Source of the DNA: Silene conica
Lineage: Eukaryota; Streptophyta; Magnoliopsida; Caryophyllales; Caryophyllaceae
Assembly: GCA_029255685.2 (NCBI GenBank)
Contig: CM055315.2
Span: forward strand, 48,341,705-48,405,704
Length of the DNA stretch: 64,000 bases
Direction of reading: 5' to 3'
This document shows positions 11,680 to 22,327 of the stretch, one piece after another. The translations under genes were made by a program, and so were the position numbers. The notes below the pieces were generated by a model. It was not told the origin of the DNA. It was given only the letters and a program-made list of their open reading frames with translations, and did no database searches. Position 1 is the first letter of the stretch. The number at the start of each line of letters is the position of its first letter.

Positions 11680-11745
11680 AAGACCCCCCGACCGGGCAAC
11701 CGGTAGGGAAACCGGCTCTTCTTCCAAATAGTTTCCGAAGTTGGT
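11680..11745 (+). repeat. Repeat flanking the L minisatellite (right copy)
   Basis: CCGACCGGGCAACCGG and GGGAAACCGGCTCT match the left copy at 10811-10875, so the minisatellite expanded between two copies of an older repeat. Confidence 0.6.
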
Positions 11746-12417
11746 TGAGAGCCGCGCATTAGTAATTGCATGATGATATGAGATTCAGTTATTGAGATAT
11801 TGTATGCTTCACATGTTTATATATGCTGGAGTATTCTGTTTGCCTTGTTGTGTTACGTATCGTTACAAAAGGTGGCTAGGAGAACTCTAGTCACTCCCCA
11901 CTGATTGTGGCGTACATGTTTTCATGTATGTAGGTACATGTAGGTTGGCCGGGGTTTGCTGAGAGCTAGCGAGTGATGATCCACTTGTCATCTTATGACT
12001 TACACCTTTCGACTAGCTAGACTCTAGTTTTGATACTGTTTATCTTTTGGTGCCTGTAGGGATGTTCCATCCCAGGCTTTGTATATATTTGGTTTCAGTA
12101 CTTAGAACTGTTATACTTATCTATTTTGTTTATATCAGTTTCCAGTTTCAGTTTTAATTCACCTCGCATGTTGTTTATCTAAAAAGTTTTAATTCCGCTG
12201 CATTTTTAGTACTCTGTGTGTTTTATATTTCCGCTTTCGCGAGGGGTTTTACAGGCCACCCGGGTGGGGAACCTTTCTCCTATTCCCCTCCTTCCTACGC
12301 TTTAACAAGAAGAAGACCACAATGGGTGCCTCAGCCGGTGGACCGGCGGCCGGCCACCCGGCTGAGCACCACAACACATGCCAACCTACAAAGTGGCAAA
12401 ACAACACAACGCATTCC

Positions 12418-12455
12418 CAGACGGTCGACCGGCTGCCGGTCGGTCGACCGGCTCA
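12418..12455 (+). repeat. GGTCGACC / GGTCGGTCGACC palindromes in LTR L
   Basis: ACGGTCGACCGG and CCGGTCGGTCGACCGG, a few bases apart. The same paired motif is found in the leaders of A, D and F and in fragment H. Confidence 0.7.
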
Positions 12456-12903
12456 GAACCCCTGAACAGAAATCGCGCATTTGTACAGGAATCCTAAACC
12501 TCTACCAAATCAATTTGATTCTTAAAAATTGCAACCAACAAAGATTAACCAACATGTATAACAATCTTAGGATACATAAACAAGCAAGAATCTCAACATC
12601 AAACCCATTTTAACATCAAACTTAGCATTCGTCTTAAGGATGTAGAAACTGAAAATGAACCAAATAGCATATGAATATCAAACCAATCATGTGAATATCA
12701 TATAAGACTAAATCCTAACATGTTTGTAAGTCTAAACAAAAACAATCATCATAAAAATCAGAAACTTCAACAAACAATATCAAGAAACATGCTATTTTAA
12801 CAAAAAGGCGAGTTTCTAATTATCGTCACCTCAAAAGCGTTTTATGCTCCTAGCTCCTCTTCAACAATGAAGCTATCGACCTCAAGATCCTCTAAATCCG
12901 CTC

Positions 12904-13043
12904 CTACAACAAAGAAAACGGTTTTTAGAACCCTAGAACGAAAATAAGCCAAAACAGCGTCTTTTTCGGGTCGAACGAAATTGAAATTCAAAGAGATAGA
13001 TGCCTTGGAAATTTCGCAAGGATTCCGAAAATGTATGACTTAC
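12904..13043 (-). other. Intron-like segment in LTR L (minus copy)
   Basis: On the minus strand: CAAG/GTAAGT at 13043 and TTTGTTGTAG/GAG at 12904, again 140 bp. It is the counterpart of 9778-9917. Confidence 0.45.
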
Positions 13044-13398
13044 CTTGATTAGGGTTTGGGAAGAGCTTGAAAAGTTGATATGAAGCTTTAAAGGAAAAGG
13101 AGAAATGAAGAAATGAATGTAACAGTGTTTGTGTTTTGAGATGTCGATGGAATGCTTTGGTTTAGGGTTTATGTAGTGTCCTCTCTTAAATGAATCGGGT
13201 CACTTGTTTGTGAACGGGTTTATGAGTCGGGTTGAAGGCATGCCAAGTTATTAACATCTTAAGGACTTAAGGTTTCTTAAGACAGATGTTAACGGAAGAT
13301 TTAAAAATAACTTAACAATTTATATTAAAATATTATTTTATCCGTAAATTAATTTAAAATCATTAAAATATTGTTTACGAAAATGCGGGATGTTACAA

Positions 13399-15590
13399 TC
13401 TTCTTGACTCAATGCTAACATCCTTTTCGATCTATCTCTATAAATACGGATAACCTACAATTTTGTTTGTTCGAGAGAAACTCTTTCTCTTAAAATTTTG
13501 CACTAGCCGTAACAAAAACTCTTTGTTCAGCAGGTGAGTAAAAGTAGTGACCAAAAATTTCTTTCTGATAACCTACAAAGTAAGTCTTGACCGATCGTGG
13601 GCCTAGCTTGTCTTCGTGTCTCCACTTGACATAACCTTCACAGCCCCAAATCCGAATAAAAGATAAGTGAGGAACTTTTCCTTTCCACATCTCATATGGA
13701 GTCTTGTCCGCTGCTTTAGTCGGACTTCGGTTAAGTATTAGAGTAGCCGATTGAAGAGCAAATCCCCATAATGAATCAGGCACAACCGTGTGACTCATCA
13801 TGGATCGAACCATATCTAATAAAGTTCGGTTTCCTCGTTTGGATACACCATTTAATTGTGGTGTTCCAGGTGGAGTCAACCGTAATACAATACCACGGTC
13901 TTTTAGGTGTTGATCAAACTCAGTCGAAAGATATTCGCAACCACGATCAGATCGAATTGCTTTAATCTTCCTATCCAATTGGTTCTCAACCTTGTTTTGG
14001 AATTCCTTGAACTTGTCGAAGGATTCACTTTTATGTTTCATCAAGTAGACATACCCGTATCTACTCAAATCATCCGTAAAAGTGATAAAATATCTATAGC
14101 CGTCTCTTGCCGTGATTGGCATAGGACCACACATCTGTATGTATGAGTCCTAAAAGATCACTAGCTCGCATCCCAATACCTTTAAAGGATATACGAGTCA
14201 TCTTTCTGATGAGACATGATTCACACGTACCAATTGATTCGTAATTAAATGGTGGTATTGTCTCATTCTTAATGAGTTTCTCTACGCAATTTTCATTGAT
14301 GTGTCCCATTTGACAGTGCCATAAATACGTTTTTTCTTTATCACCTGTTTTAACCTTTTTATTATTCACATGATAAACTTCGGTGGTTTGGTCTAAAACA
14401 TATATTCCGTTTATGGAAATAGCTTTGCCACAAATCATATCGTTTAATGAAAAAGTACAACAATTGTGCTTAATATTAAAACAAAATCCTTCCGTATTCA
14501 AAACAGAAATTAAAACATTGTTTTTCAACAAACTAGGAACAAAATAAAAATTATTCAAAAATAACTCAAAACCACTAGGGAGTTTGAGTACATAAGTTCC
14601 CAAGGAGACAGCTGCAACCTTTGCTCCATTTCCAACGCAAAGGTCAATGTCCCCTTTCTCAAGTTTGCGGACGTCCCTTAAACCCTCCAAGTGATTACAC
14701 AAGTAAGAACCACAACCAGTATCAAATACCCATGTTGTTGAACTTTCATGGTTTATTTCAATCATATGAATAAACGAAGATATACCTGTAGTTGTCACAC
14801 GTCCAGCCTTAATATCATCGAGGTACTTAGGGCAGTTCCTCTTCCAATGCCCATACTCGTGGCAATGGTGGCACTCTCCCTCTTTCTCTTTGCTCTTAGC
14901 TTTGCCCTTTGAGTTACTGGTCTCACCAAGTCCACTCTTGGGCTTAGGTTGCTGCTTCTTCTTGAACTGTGGTTTCTTAACATTTAAGGGAGCCTTTGCC
15001 TTTCCTTTCCCCTTCTAATTTGATTGTATGATGATGACGTCCTTCTTAGCACTCCCACTCAAATTAAGATCGTTCTCAGCTTGCACGAGCTGAGAGTGGA
15101 GTTCATGAAGACTTTTCTTCATGTCATTCATGTTGTAGTTCACCCTGAATTGGGTGAACCCATCATGAAGAGAGTGTAAGATACAATCTACAATGACTGA
15201 CTCCTCAATCTTGCAGCTAAGAGACTCCAAAACTTCCACATTCTCAATCATCGTGAGGATGTGTGGGCTAACAGCTTGGCCCTTTGTCATTTTTGCCTCG
15301 AAGAAGCGAACTGCTGCATCATACCTCATAATTCTCGGAGCTTGCGAGAAATCATTTGTAAGGGTGGCGAAAATCTTATTTGCACTTTGAGAAATGAAGC
15401 GGCGCTGCTAATTGCTTTCCATTTCATATATAAGTACGTTCTTAATCGCACCTGCTTCACGAACGAACTCATCATATACAGTTCGTAACGCTGCCTCCCA
15501 ATCGGTAAACTTACTCCCATCATTCTTAAGGTGGGAGTTTTGATTATAGGATACATGGTCCATGAAGGAGCGTAACCACGATTATCAATT
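13399..15590 (-). pseudogene. gag-pol: Element K gag-pol remnant
   Basis: From right to left: Gag start (WLRSFMD, about 15585); a deletion of about 30 codons after DWEAALR near 15495; a stop at about 15417; the Gag core at 15015-15329; a stop at about 15012; a CCHC knuckle (CHHCHEYGHWKRNC) near 14825-14870; protease DTG at 14721; the GAG-pre-integrase LWHCQMGHI; an integrase frameshift near 14130; the integrase core with SDRGCEY and PPGTPQLNGVSK, where the expected glutamate after NGVS is lysine, losing a catalytic residue; and a stop at about 13489. There integrase joins abruptly to RIYRDRSKRM of reverse transcriptase, so most of that domain is deleted. Not functional. Confidence 0.85.
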
Positions 15591-15743
15591 CTTATTCTAA
15601 TCAAGGTAAAAAATATATTAAGTAACCAAAAATGGGGAAGGCAGGCCTTCCTTACAGTGTCAATTACATCATCAAGATATCTATCCATGGTTTATCCATG
15701 ATAGGGATAACTCCATTACAACGATTAGCAATTCTTATTCTAA
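15580..15743 (+). repeat. Direct repeats around a 114-bp insert in K gag start
   Basis: A 25-bp sequence, ACGATTATCAATTCTTATTC plus five bases, at 15580-15604 recurs with one change at 15719-15743. The DNA between contains the palindrome GGAAGGCAGGCCTTCC. It interrupts K just upstream of the Gag WLRSFMD motif. It could be a small transposon remnant or a slippage duplication; no family recognised. Confidence 0.4.
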
Positions 15744-17971
15744 TCTCATCTTTAATCTTACAACAAAGCACATTTCGTCTAAGAAGCGTGCCGTCAACCC
15801 TCGCTTTGTTCCTCTGAATACATACATGGTATACCACGACATTTAGTATTCCATTGATGAGCCCCCGCCTCAGAATTTTAAATCTTTTAGTCAAAGATAT
15901 ATAACATAATATAATCGATCTCACTCAAAGAATTATATAATGTATGCCAAGACCCAAATCCCGATTTGGTGAGTTAATCGTTTAACTGGTTCTACACTAG
16001 AACTCTCAGTTGTCAAATTTCTTAAATTTGTCTTTTAGTCCACAATGACTTCAATAGCTTGATTGAATCATTGTAATGAGTTCAACTAGGTCACAACACA
16101 CTACTTACACGAGGTAGAAGGGGTCCATATGGAGATAACAACGGGTCCTATATGCTCACCGATGAACAAGGGATTCATAGTAGTTTCGACTTAGAAAGGC
16201 TAATTTCTCAATTTTATGTAGAGTGAGATCCCATCATCATTTTAAACTCATTTAAGTGAACTATTTAAGGTGACTAGGAATGACTGATGGCAAATATAAA
16301 AGATCATATGTCAAAATGCAAAATAAACTACATGGGTCATTTTACATGCATATAGGTGGTTTGGTTTAGGCGGAATATAATGATATTCAAAAACAAGCAA
16401 TGGAGAGAATAAAACATAAAATCCTAGAGTGGCCTATCTTACGAAAAACGGTAAATACAACTTGAAATCCAAACACATGGACCCGAGAAGCTTCGTGGGA
16501 TCACCGTTCTTCATATTGTGATGTAAAATGGACTCAACAAAAGCTGGAAATGAATGCTTCAATCTCCTCTTCTTCTTCTTTATTCTAAGCTATTACAATG
16601 CAAATCCTAAATAAATTACAATGGGGATATGCGAGATCTCATAATATACATCACTTGATTACTTTCCACCATTACCGAAAAGTAATCCAAAAACTAAGGA
16701 AACACTAGATTACATCGCTAAATATTACAACAATTGCAAAAATAAATAAAACCTTCATTGTAAAGCAATATCATTAACAACATAATAAAAAACATCCATA
16801 ATGCAATATTATCCAAACCACCATTAAACTAAAAATGTGAAAATTACATGTCATACATGTAAATCATAAGCCAATTAAATTCTAAACGATTTTAGAATGT
16901 AGTGAGTATCATCAAATTAGATATAATAAACATTTTAAAATAAATAAATGATTTAAAAGACCGAAAATTATCAAATAACTCTTGCCCCTTTTTTTTGGTT
17001 CCTCATGGCAATTTTTTTTTTCTTATAAAAACTAATTTGTCATAATTATAAATCATCATTTATAAATTAGTTAATACAAATATTATCCTATAATATAAAT
17101 AAAAACGATAACAAATCAATAAACCCTAAAATCATATTTCATGGTTTAAACACCCCTTTTATTATCTTTATATATTTGTTCTAATTATAAATCAATATAT
17201 AAAATTTAGTTAATATAAACATTATCATATAATATTAATAATAACAAAAAAACAAATCACAAAAAAAGAAGAAAAGGGCCGAAAAAAATAAAACTCACGG
17301 TAAAAAAACTCATGTTTTTTTTTCATTTATTAAAATTGCAATTACACATAATTATCAAATAATAACATGTAAATTCACATCTTCATAAGAAATTATACTA
17401 TTTCCTTAAATGGTATAATCAAGGTAAAAATAGATTTTGGAAATTTTACTAATTTGTGAACTTTCTTAAAATTACTCATAGTAGCACAAAGATCATCTCA
17501 TAATTTATGTGTTATAGTTCTAATCATATTAGATCTTAAAAATTTCAAAATATTGTCATTAAGATTACCCTTTAAAATCACACGATCAATATTCATTCAT
17601 CTTAACAATTTAAAATAAACAAAACTAATCTAAAACTAATTATGTCGATTGTTTTTTTTTAATAATCATTGATCTACATCAACATTATTTATATCATCAC
17701 ATGACAATTATTTTAACAATTAAAATAACAAAAGCAAAAACCAAAAAGAACCGAAAAAAAAATTCCATGACATGATAAAAAAATTGGTTTTGTTCTAATT
17801 ATCATTGATCTATATCAATATTATGCATATCATCATATGAAAATTATTTTAACAAATAAAATAACAAAACCAAAAAAATTACCGAAAAAACAAAAAAACG
17901 CTGTGGAGAAGAAGAAATAAATTTTTTTGTCAATTTAATTCTCAATTATTATCAAAACAATTTTTGAACAA
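15744..17971 (-). other. Element K leader
   Basis: It aligns loosely with the leaders of A and F: the segment near 15960-16260 matches the A stretch at about 21850-22230, and 16420-16560 matches the conserved GAAGAC...TTCAAGGGTCCAA module. The part from 16660 to 17950 is very AT-rich and built of imperfect duplications: about 17667-17760 and 17807-17890 repeat with a 140-bp period. No gene seen. Confidence 0.7.
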
Positions 17972-17986
17972 GTCTCTGATAGCACT
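17972..17986 (-). other. Element K primer-binding site
   Basis: On the minus strand AGTGCTATCAGAGAC follows the LTR end, a diverged form of the tRNA-Met site AGTGGTATCAGAGC. Confidence 0.8.
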
Positions 17987-18842
17987 TGTAGGAATATTTC
18001 TCAAATTTCCATTTAAAGTATTAATCAAATTAATACTGCCAAGGATTATATCAAAAAACGAATTGATACAAAAATTATAAATTGAATTAACAAGACATGG
18101 ATATAGAAATAACCTTTAAATCTAAGAGATAACGACCTAAGAACAACCTAGTAAACCGAAGTTTCAATGTAGAAACTCTCCTTAGATTGCACCCAAGATG
18201 ACTAAGAAAATTGATCTTCAAGTTACCACCTTGATTACTATTAATTTTGGAGGCTCTCGTTTTAGGGTTTTTTTAGATGATAAAACTATTGTTGAAAATA
18301 AGAAAAAACGGTTCTCTTGTATGTGTGATTCACACAGCCCAAAAAGGCCTATTCACCGTGTTAGTACACGGCCCAAGGCTACTACCCTTTGTGTTAGTAG
18401 TCTTTTTATTTTAGGAAAGTGTTAATTAATTATCTTATAATTAATTAACCTAATTATATTATTCTAAAATATCATATATTAAAATATATATAAATAATAA
18501 ATATAACATTTATATATATTTGTTATAATTAACATTTAATTCATTTCTCCCACTTATTATTTAATCATATTAAATGTTTATCATCTAATTAACTACTTTT
18601 AGCTAAGTTTGGCAATTGCGTAATTATATCAATATATAATCACATTTCTCATTACTATCCTATAGGTGTGACCTTTAGGGATCATCTGATTACCGCCATC
18701 ATATGACAGTAACGTCAAACTGCTAGTAGGCCAACCATTACCGATAAACGTTAACCAACTAATTAATATACTAAATATTCCTGTGTCATTCTGTAAAAGA
18801 TTTATTTAAATAATCACACACTGTGGAGGATATTTTTTTCCA
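17987..18842 (-). repeat. Element K 5' LTR (about 856 bp)
   Basis: The inner end, next to the primer-binding site, is firm. The outer end is placed at a TG near 18842 by similarity of its start (TCCTCCACAGTGTGTGATT) to the other copia LTRs, so it is less certain. It carries the conserved U3 palindrome (about 18690-18770) and the CACACCTATAGGA motif of the other LTRs. The frame 18198-18425 inside it is not a gene. Confidence 0.65.
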
Positions 18843-19112
18843 AAAAATACCACTAATCAAGAATTCGATATCGAGTCATGGTTCGCAACATGTGATTCAA
18901 CAAGAGGAGACTCATGAACAAGAAGCATTTGACAGATTATGATGCACAAGCTTATATATCAAATGAAGGTAGAAAGAGGAAAATAAGATACCAAGCCTTA
19001 TATTAAAATCATACGGTTCATTTGCAAAGAGAGGAGTCACAAGGTACATTAACTTCGTACTCGATAGGTTCACAACTCGTGTGATATTTAGATAGGCAAC
19101 AAAACAATAAAT
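18843..19112. other. Unassigned 270 bp between elements K and C
   Basis: No match to any element in the window and no convincing gene. It could be host DNA or an older transposon fragment. Confidence 0.3.
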
Positions 19113-19518
19113 TGTTGGGAAATGTGTCCTCAACAATAGTGCGATCATGTCAATGATAATAATTATTGTCAAAAATCTTATGAAAAGAATATGCAAGGGA
19201 TGATCCGATATGATATATAGTCAACTGACCAACATTAATCGGTAATGATTGGCTGACTAGAGTTTGACATTACTGTCCTGTGACGGTGGTGGTCAGTTGA
19301 TCTCTTTAGCTCACACCTATAGGACAAACCCCTTAAACGTATATTGAACAATTGTATATGATACGAATTGATCGATTTCTTAAAACCATATATCGAGAAA
19401 TCAGAGGTTGAGTCTTAAAGTAAGATTTATATTAGAAATTGAAATGTGTCGATTGTCAAATACTAATCGATATTTTAGAAATATCGAAATTAGAATATGG
19501 ATGGTTCATGGTTATAAC
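19113..19518 (+). repeat. Element C 5' LTR, first part
   Basis: Begins TGTTGGGAAATGTGTCC. It is interrupted after ...GGTTATAAC by element B and resumes at 40391. Together the parts make about 1232 bp. The continuity is confirmed by the uninterrupted related LTR of element G (60309-61535), which has the same joined sequence. Confidence 0.88.
19514..19518 (+). repeat. Target-site duplication of element B (left)
   Basis: ATAAC, repeated at 40391-40395 after the 3' end of B. Confidence 0.85.
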
Positions 19519-19606
19519 TGTTGGGAAATGTGTCCTCAACAATAGTGCGATCACGTAATTAAATCTCATGATGAGAATACACAAGGGATGATACGAATTA
19601 TATTAG

Positions 19607-19685
19607 TCAACTGACCAACATTAATCGTTAATGATTGGCTAGCTAGAGTTTGACATTACTGTCGTATGACGGTGGTGGTCAGTTG
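19607..19685 (+). promoter_or_regulatory. U3 palindrome in element B LTR
   Basis: Arms TCAACTGACCA (19607-19617) and TGGTCAGTTG (19676-19685) enclose an inner pair (GTTAATG / CATTAC). Element A inserted exactly at the end of the right arm. Confidence 0.65.
19681..19685 (+). repeat. Target-site duplication of element A (left)
   Basis: AGTTG directly before the LTR of A, repeated at 28223-28227 after it. Confidence 0.93.
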
Positions 19686-19769
19686 TGTTGGGGCTGGTGT
19701 CCTTGACAATTAAGTACAATGACTTATTAAATCTCTTTAAGGATCACAAGGGCATACTTCTGTATTATT

Positions 19770-19855
19770 ACCAGTTGATCCACGTTTATCAATAACGGTT
19801 GGCTTGCTAGATAAGTTTGACGTTATTGTTATACGGATGGCGGTGATCAACTGGT
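19770..19855 (+). promoter_or_regulatory. U3 palindrome in element A LTR
   Basis: Outer arms ACCAGTTGATC (19770-19780) and GATCAACTGGT (19845-19855), perfect over 11 bp; inner arms AATAACG and CGTTATT. Repeated at 27305-27390. Equivalent structures with different bases occur in B, C, D, F and K. Confidence 0.7.
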
Positions 19856-20312
19856 CCCTATACGTCACACCTATAGGACACGTTTGAGGGATGTGAAGGT
19901 AGGAAAATACAATCACATTTATGCCGGATATGACTAAACAGTTAGTCAGAGGTATTGACTATTAAATTAGTCAATAAGATGTTGAGATTGTTATTTAATA
20001 CGGATTAAATAATTTTAGCTAATACGGATTACATGATTAATTCGTAAAATTAAATATAAACGGTTATATTTGATTAAATATTAATTTCGCGTATTAATAT
20101 AAACAGTTATATTAATTTGGGTAATTATACAATATCGTAATTTTATCAGACCATTATTAATACATCGACTGCATTAATATCTGATAACATGTATACGATT
20201 TATAAATAAAACCCGCGAATAAATTTTAGCTAAATGGGTCGAATCACGAATTAGAATAAGGTAAGAGTGGAAAGCCCACTCCTACCCTATTCGAAATTTC
20301 GGCCAAGAGCTA

Positions 20313-20339
20313 CATAAGGAGGAGGACTCTCCTTATGTC
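20313..20339 (+). promoter_or_regulatory. TATA-region hairpin, element A
   Basis: ACATAAGGAG ... CTCCTTATGT, 10-bp arms with a 7-nt loop. It occupies the place where F has ATATAAGGAGA ... TCTCCTTATAT, and probably lies at or just after the core promoter. Confidence 0.6.
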
Positions 20340-20689
20340 AGGTGACTGATTGTTTTACTGATTAAAAACAGATCTCAAGAATAATTAGGGTTTTGAGAAC
20401 ATCTTTTCCCAAAACTCAGATCTCACATCTAAAACCTCAAAAGGCTCTCCCCATATTGCAAGGCAATTGGAGAGTATTTTCTAGCACACGCGGCATCATC
20501 TCAATCAAGTCTTGGGTGCAAGTTATAGGAGGGAATTTACTTTAATTCCTGTTCTTAGGCCATAAGCACAAAGGACCAAAGGTTGATTTCTTTTTCATGC
20601 TTTTAATTAACTTATGACTATAATCACAATTGTATGTTTCATTATAATCCTGCAAGTTTGGGGCGAATACATGCTTTATTCCCCTCAAG

Positions 20690-20701
20690 TGGTATCAGAG
20701 C
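20690..20701 (+). other. Element A primer-binding site
   Basis: TGGTATCAGAGC two bases after the LTR end; initiator tRNA-Met. Confidence 0.95.
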
Positions 20702-22327
20702 CAGGCCATGAAAATTTTACCTTTGTGTTTTTCGTAAGTTTTAAAACCTGAAAAATCGTCTTCTGCCGCTATGTCGGTCGATCGATCCCCCGTTGCGGTC
20801 GGTCGACCGCCTCCTGCGTGTTTTTCTGTTTCGACAGTTTATCTTTTGTGAGAAATCGTGTTCAGAAACTCGGTTTCGTGTTTTGTGGTCGGTCGACCTG
20901 TTTTTCGGGTCGGTCGACCATTCTGCTTTAAAAAAAAAAATAATTTTTTTTTTCGTCAGGTGGTCGGTAGACCACCCCTGTAACAGACTCGTTTTTTTTT
21001 ATTTTCCGAAAATAACATGTTTTATTTTCACATGGCCTTTAGTAATATACTATATACGGAAATAGTATATTATTAATTTTGTAAAACGGTTCACCCTCGT
21101 TTGATACATATTATTTTAAAACGGTTTAAAATAATAGGATTATAAACTTATTAAAATTAAAGTGGTTAAAACGGTATAATCACATAATTTTAATCCTAAA
21201 AGGTGGTTTGGTAAAAATTTGTTAATCATAATAACAGTATTATGTCATGTATGAATTTTATTTAGTTGATGCATTTTATTTATCGTCTTGTTGAATGCCT
21301 TGTGAATGCTTTCAATAACGTATTTAATTTTTGCAAACGGTTGTAACTTAGTGTGGCCTTAGAAGATTGTGTCACCGTAATGATGGGACACAATCTTGCT
21401 TGTAATTTTGAGATCTTGAATCTCCGTTTTGGGTTTTTGCCATGTAATTACTTTTGTATTTAAATTAGAATGTATCTAGGACTACTTTTGTAGTTTATAT
21501 TAGTAATTTTGTGAAGACCGAAGACGGAGACCGGATGCTCACTCCCACTGCAAGGACCAAGATGGAACATCAAGACAAGCTTCAAGGGTCCAACAGTGGA
21601 TTCCAAGTTGTTTTATGTTTATTTTGGTAGGATAGGCCATACTAGGACTTTTATTTACGTTTATCGCATTTATTTTATGCTTTCATCGATAATAGCTTGC
21701 ATCATATTCCGCCTGAAACCAAACCACCTATATCATGCCTGAAAACTGACTCATGTAGAGGTTACGCGTTAGTTTTCTGTGACAATACAGATGTCACATG
21801 TCAATTGCAAAGCCATCACTTTATTTAATTCATTCACGCATATGCTAGATATTAGTTCACTTAATATGAATACATAAAAGTTGATGGGGTCTTCCTCGTA
21901 TAACCAAAAATTGAGACTAGTCTTTATAAATCAGCCTCCCATGAATCCCTTCTTCGTCGGTAGGCATAATATGACCCCTTCTACGTCGGGTAAGTGGGAA
22001 CAGATGATTTATTTTATCTCAACATCATGGTCACTCGATACTATCTAGTGACTGAGATGGACTAATAGATAGGATATACAGAAATCTATCGACCAAGAGT
22101 TCCAACGGTGGAATTAGCCAAACTGTGGGCTTATCAATATACGGATATTGAGTCTTGGGATCGTTTATATAATTCTTGAGGGAGATCAATTATATAAATT
22201 CATGAGTCTACGAGTTTAAATTCAATTTAATATAGACTTAAATCACAACAATAAGTTGCTTATATGGTTTTGTTTTATCTTCTTTTTCAGTGTAGAACAC
22301 GTTCATTAAAACTGCTGTATAACTAAA
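20702..22327 (+). other. Element A leader
   Basis: 1626 bp without a gene. Two blocks stand out: a palindrome-rich stretch at 20774-20976 and a block at about 21505-21665 (GAAGACC, CAAGGACCAAG, TTCAAGGGTCCAA, GGCCATACTAGG) that is kept in every copia leader in the window. The frame 20793-21065 runs through the palindromes and is spurious. Confidence 0.8.
20774..20976 (+). repeat. GGTCGGTCGACC palindrome cluster, element A leader
   Basis: Five variants within about 200 bp: TCGGTCGATCGA, GCGGTCGGTCGACCGC, GGTCGGTCGACC twice, and TGGTCGGTAGACCACC, just after the primer-binding site. GC-rich in AT-rich DNA. Confidence 0.85.

Larger units (their letters stand above)
9436..12253 (+). repeat. LTR 'L', plus copy, lacking about its first 21 bp
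   Basis: It ends in GGGGTTTTACA and, read against the minus copy (which starts TGTAACATCCCGC at 13398), aligns from about base 22. The missing start is where the gypsy element inserted. Order along it: AT-rich start, an intron-like 140-bp segment, GC-rich hairpin units, a minisatellite, then a polypyrimidine-rich end. With about 2840 bp and TGTAA/TTACA ends it resembles a large Ty3/gypsy LTR. No primer-binding site follows at 12254, so it is a solo LTR or a broken element. No gene: the frame 10180-10380 has no recognisable product. Confidence 0.7.
12254..13398 (-). repeat. LTR 'L', minus copy (first about 1145 bp)
   Basis: On the minus strand it begins TGTAACATCCCGC at 13398 and aligns with the plus copy up to the hairpin-unit region, where it stops at 12254 against the plus copy's 3' end. 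It lacks the minisatellite and the distal end. It interrupts element K at 13399. The frame 12218-12613 crosses the junction and is spurious. Confidence 0.65.
13399..18842 (-). mobile_element. Decayed Ty1/copia element K (Angela-like)
   Basis: Read on the minus strand: 5' LTR (18842-17987), primer-binding site, long leader, degenerate gag and pol, then cut at 13399 by LTR L. Its proteins are clearly related to those of elements A and F but carry many stops, frameshifts and deletions, so K is the oldest copia copy that can still be read here. Its 3' end and second LTR are not in the window. Confidence 0.85.
19519..19685 (+). repeat. Element B 5' LTR, first part
   Basis: Begins TGTTGGGAAATGTGTCC and ends at the AGTTG duplicated by element A. 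It continues at 28228-29299, total about 1239 bp. The cut lies at the outer edge of the right arm of the U3 palindrome. Confidence 0.9.
19686..20687 (+). repeat. Element A 5' LTR
   Basis: TGTTGGGGCTGGTGTCC to TTATTCCCCTCA. Contains the U3 palindrome, a hairpin at 20260-20287, the TATA-region hairpin at 20313-20339 and CACACCTATAGGA. This is the short form of the LTR; element F uses a longer one. Confidence 0.95.

Noticed and set aside
12218-12613. 131-codon open frame
   Set aside because: Crosses the junction of the two L copies, so it cannot be an old gene.
18198-18425. 75-codon open frame
   Set aside because: Within the K LTR; no similarity seen.
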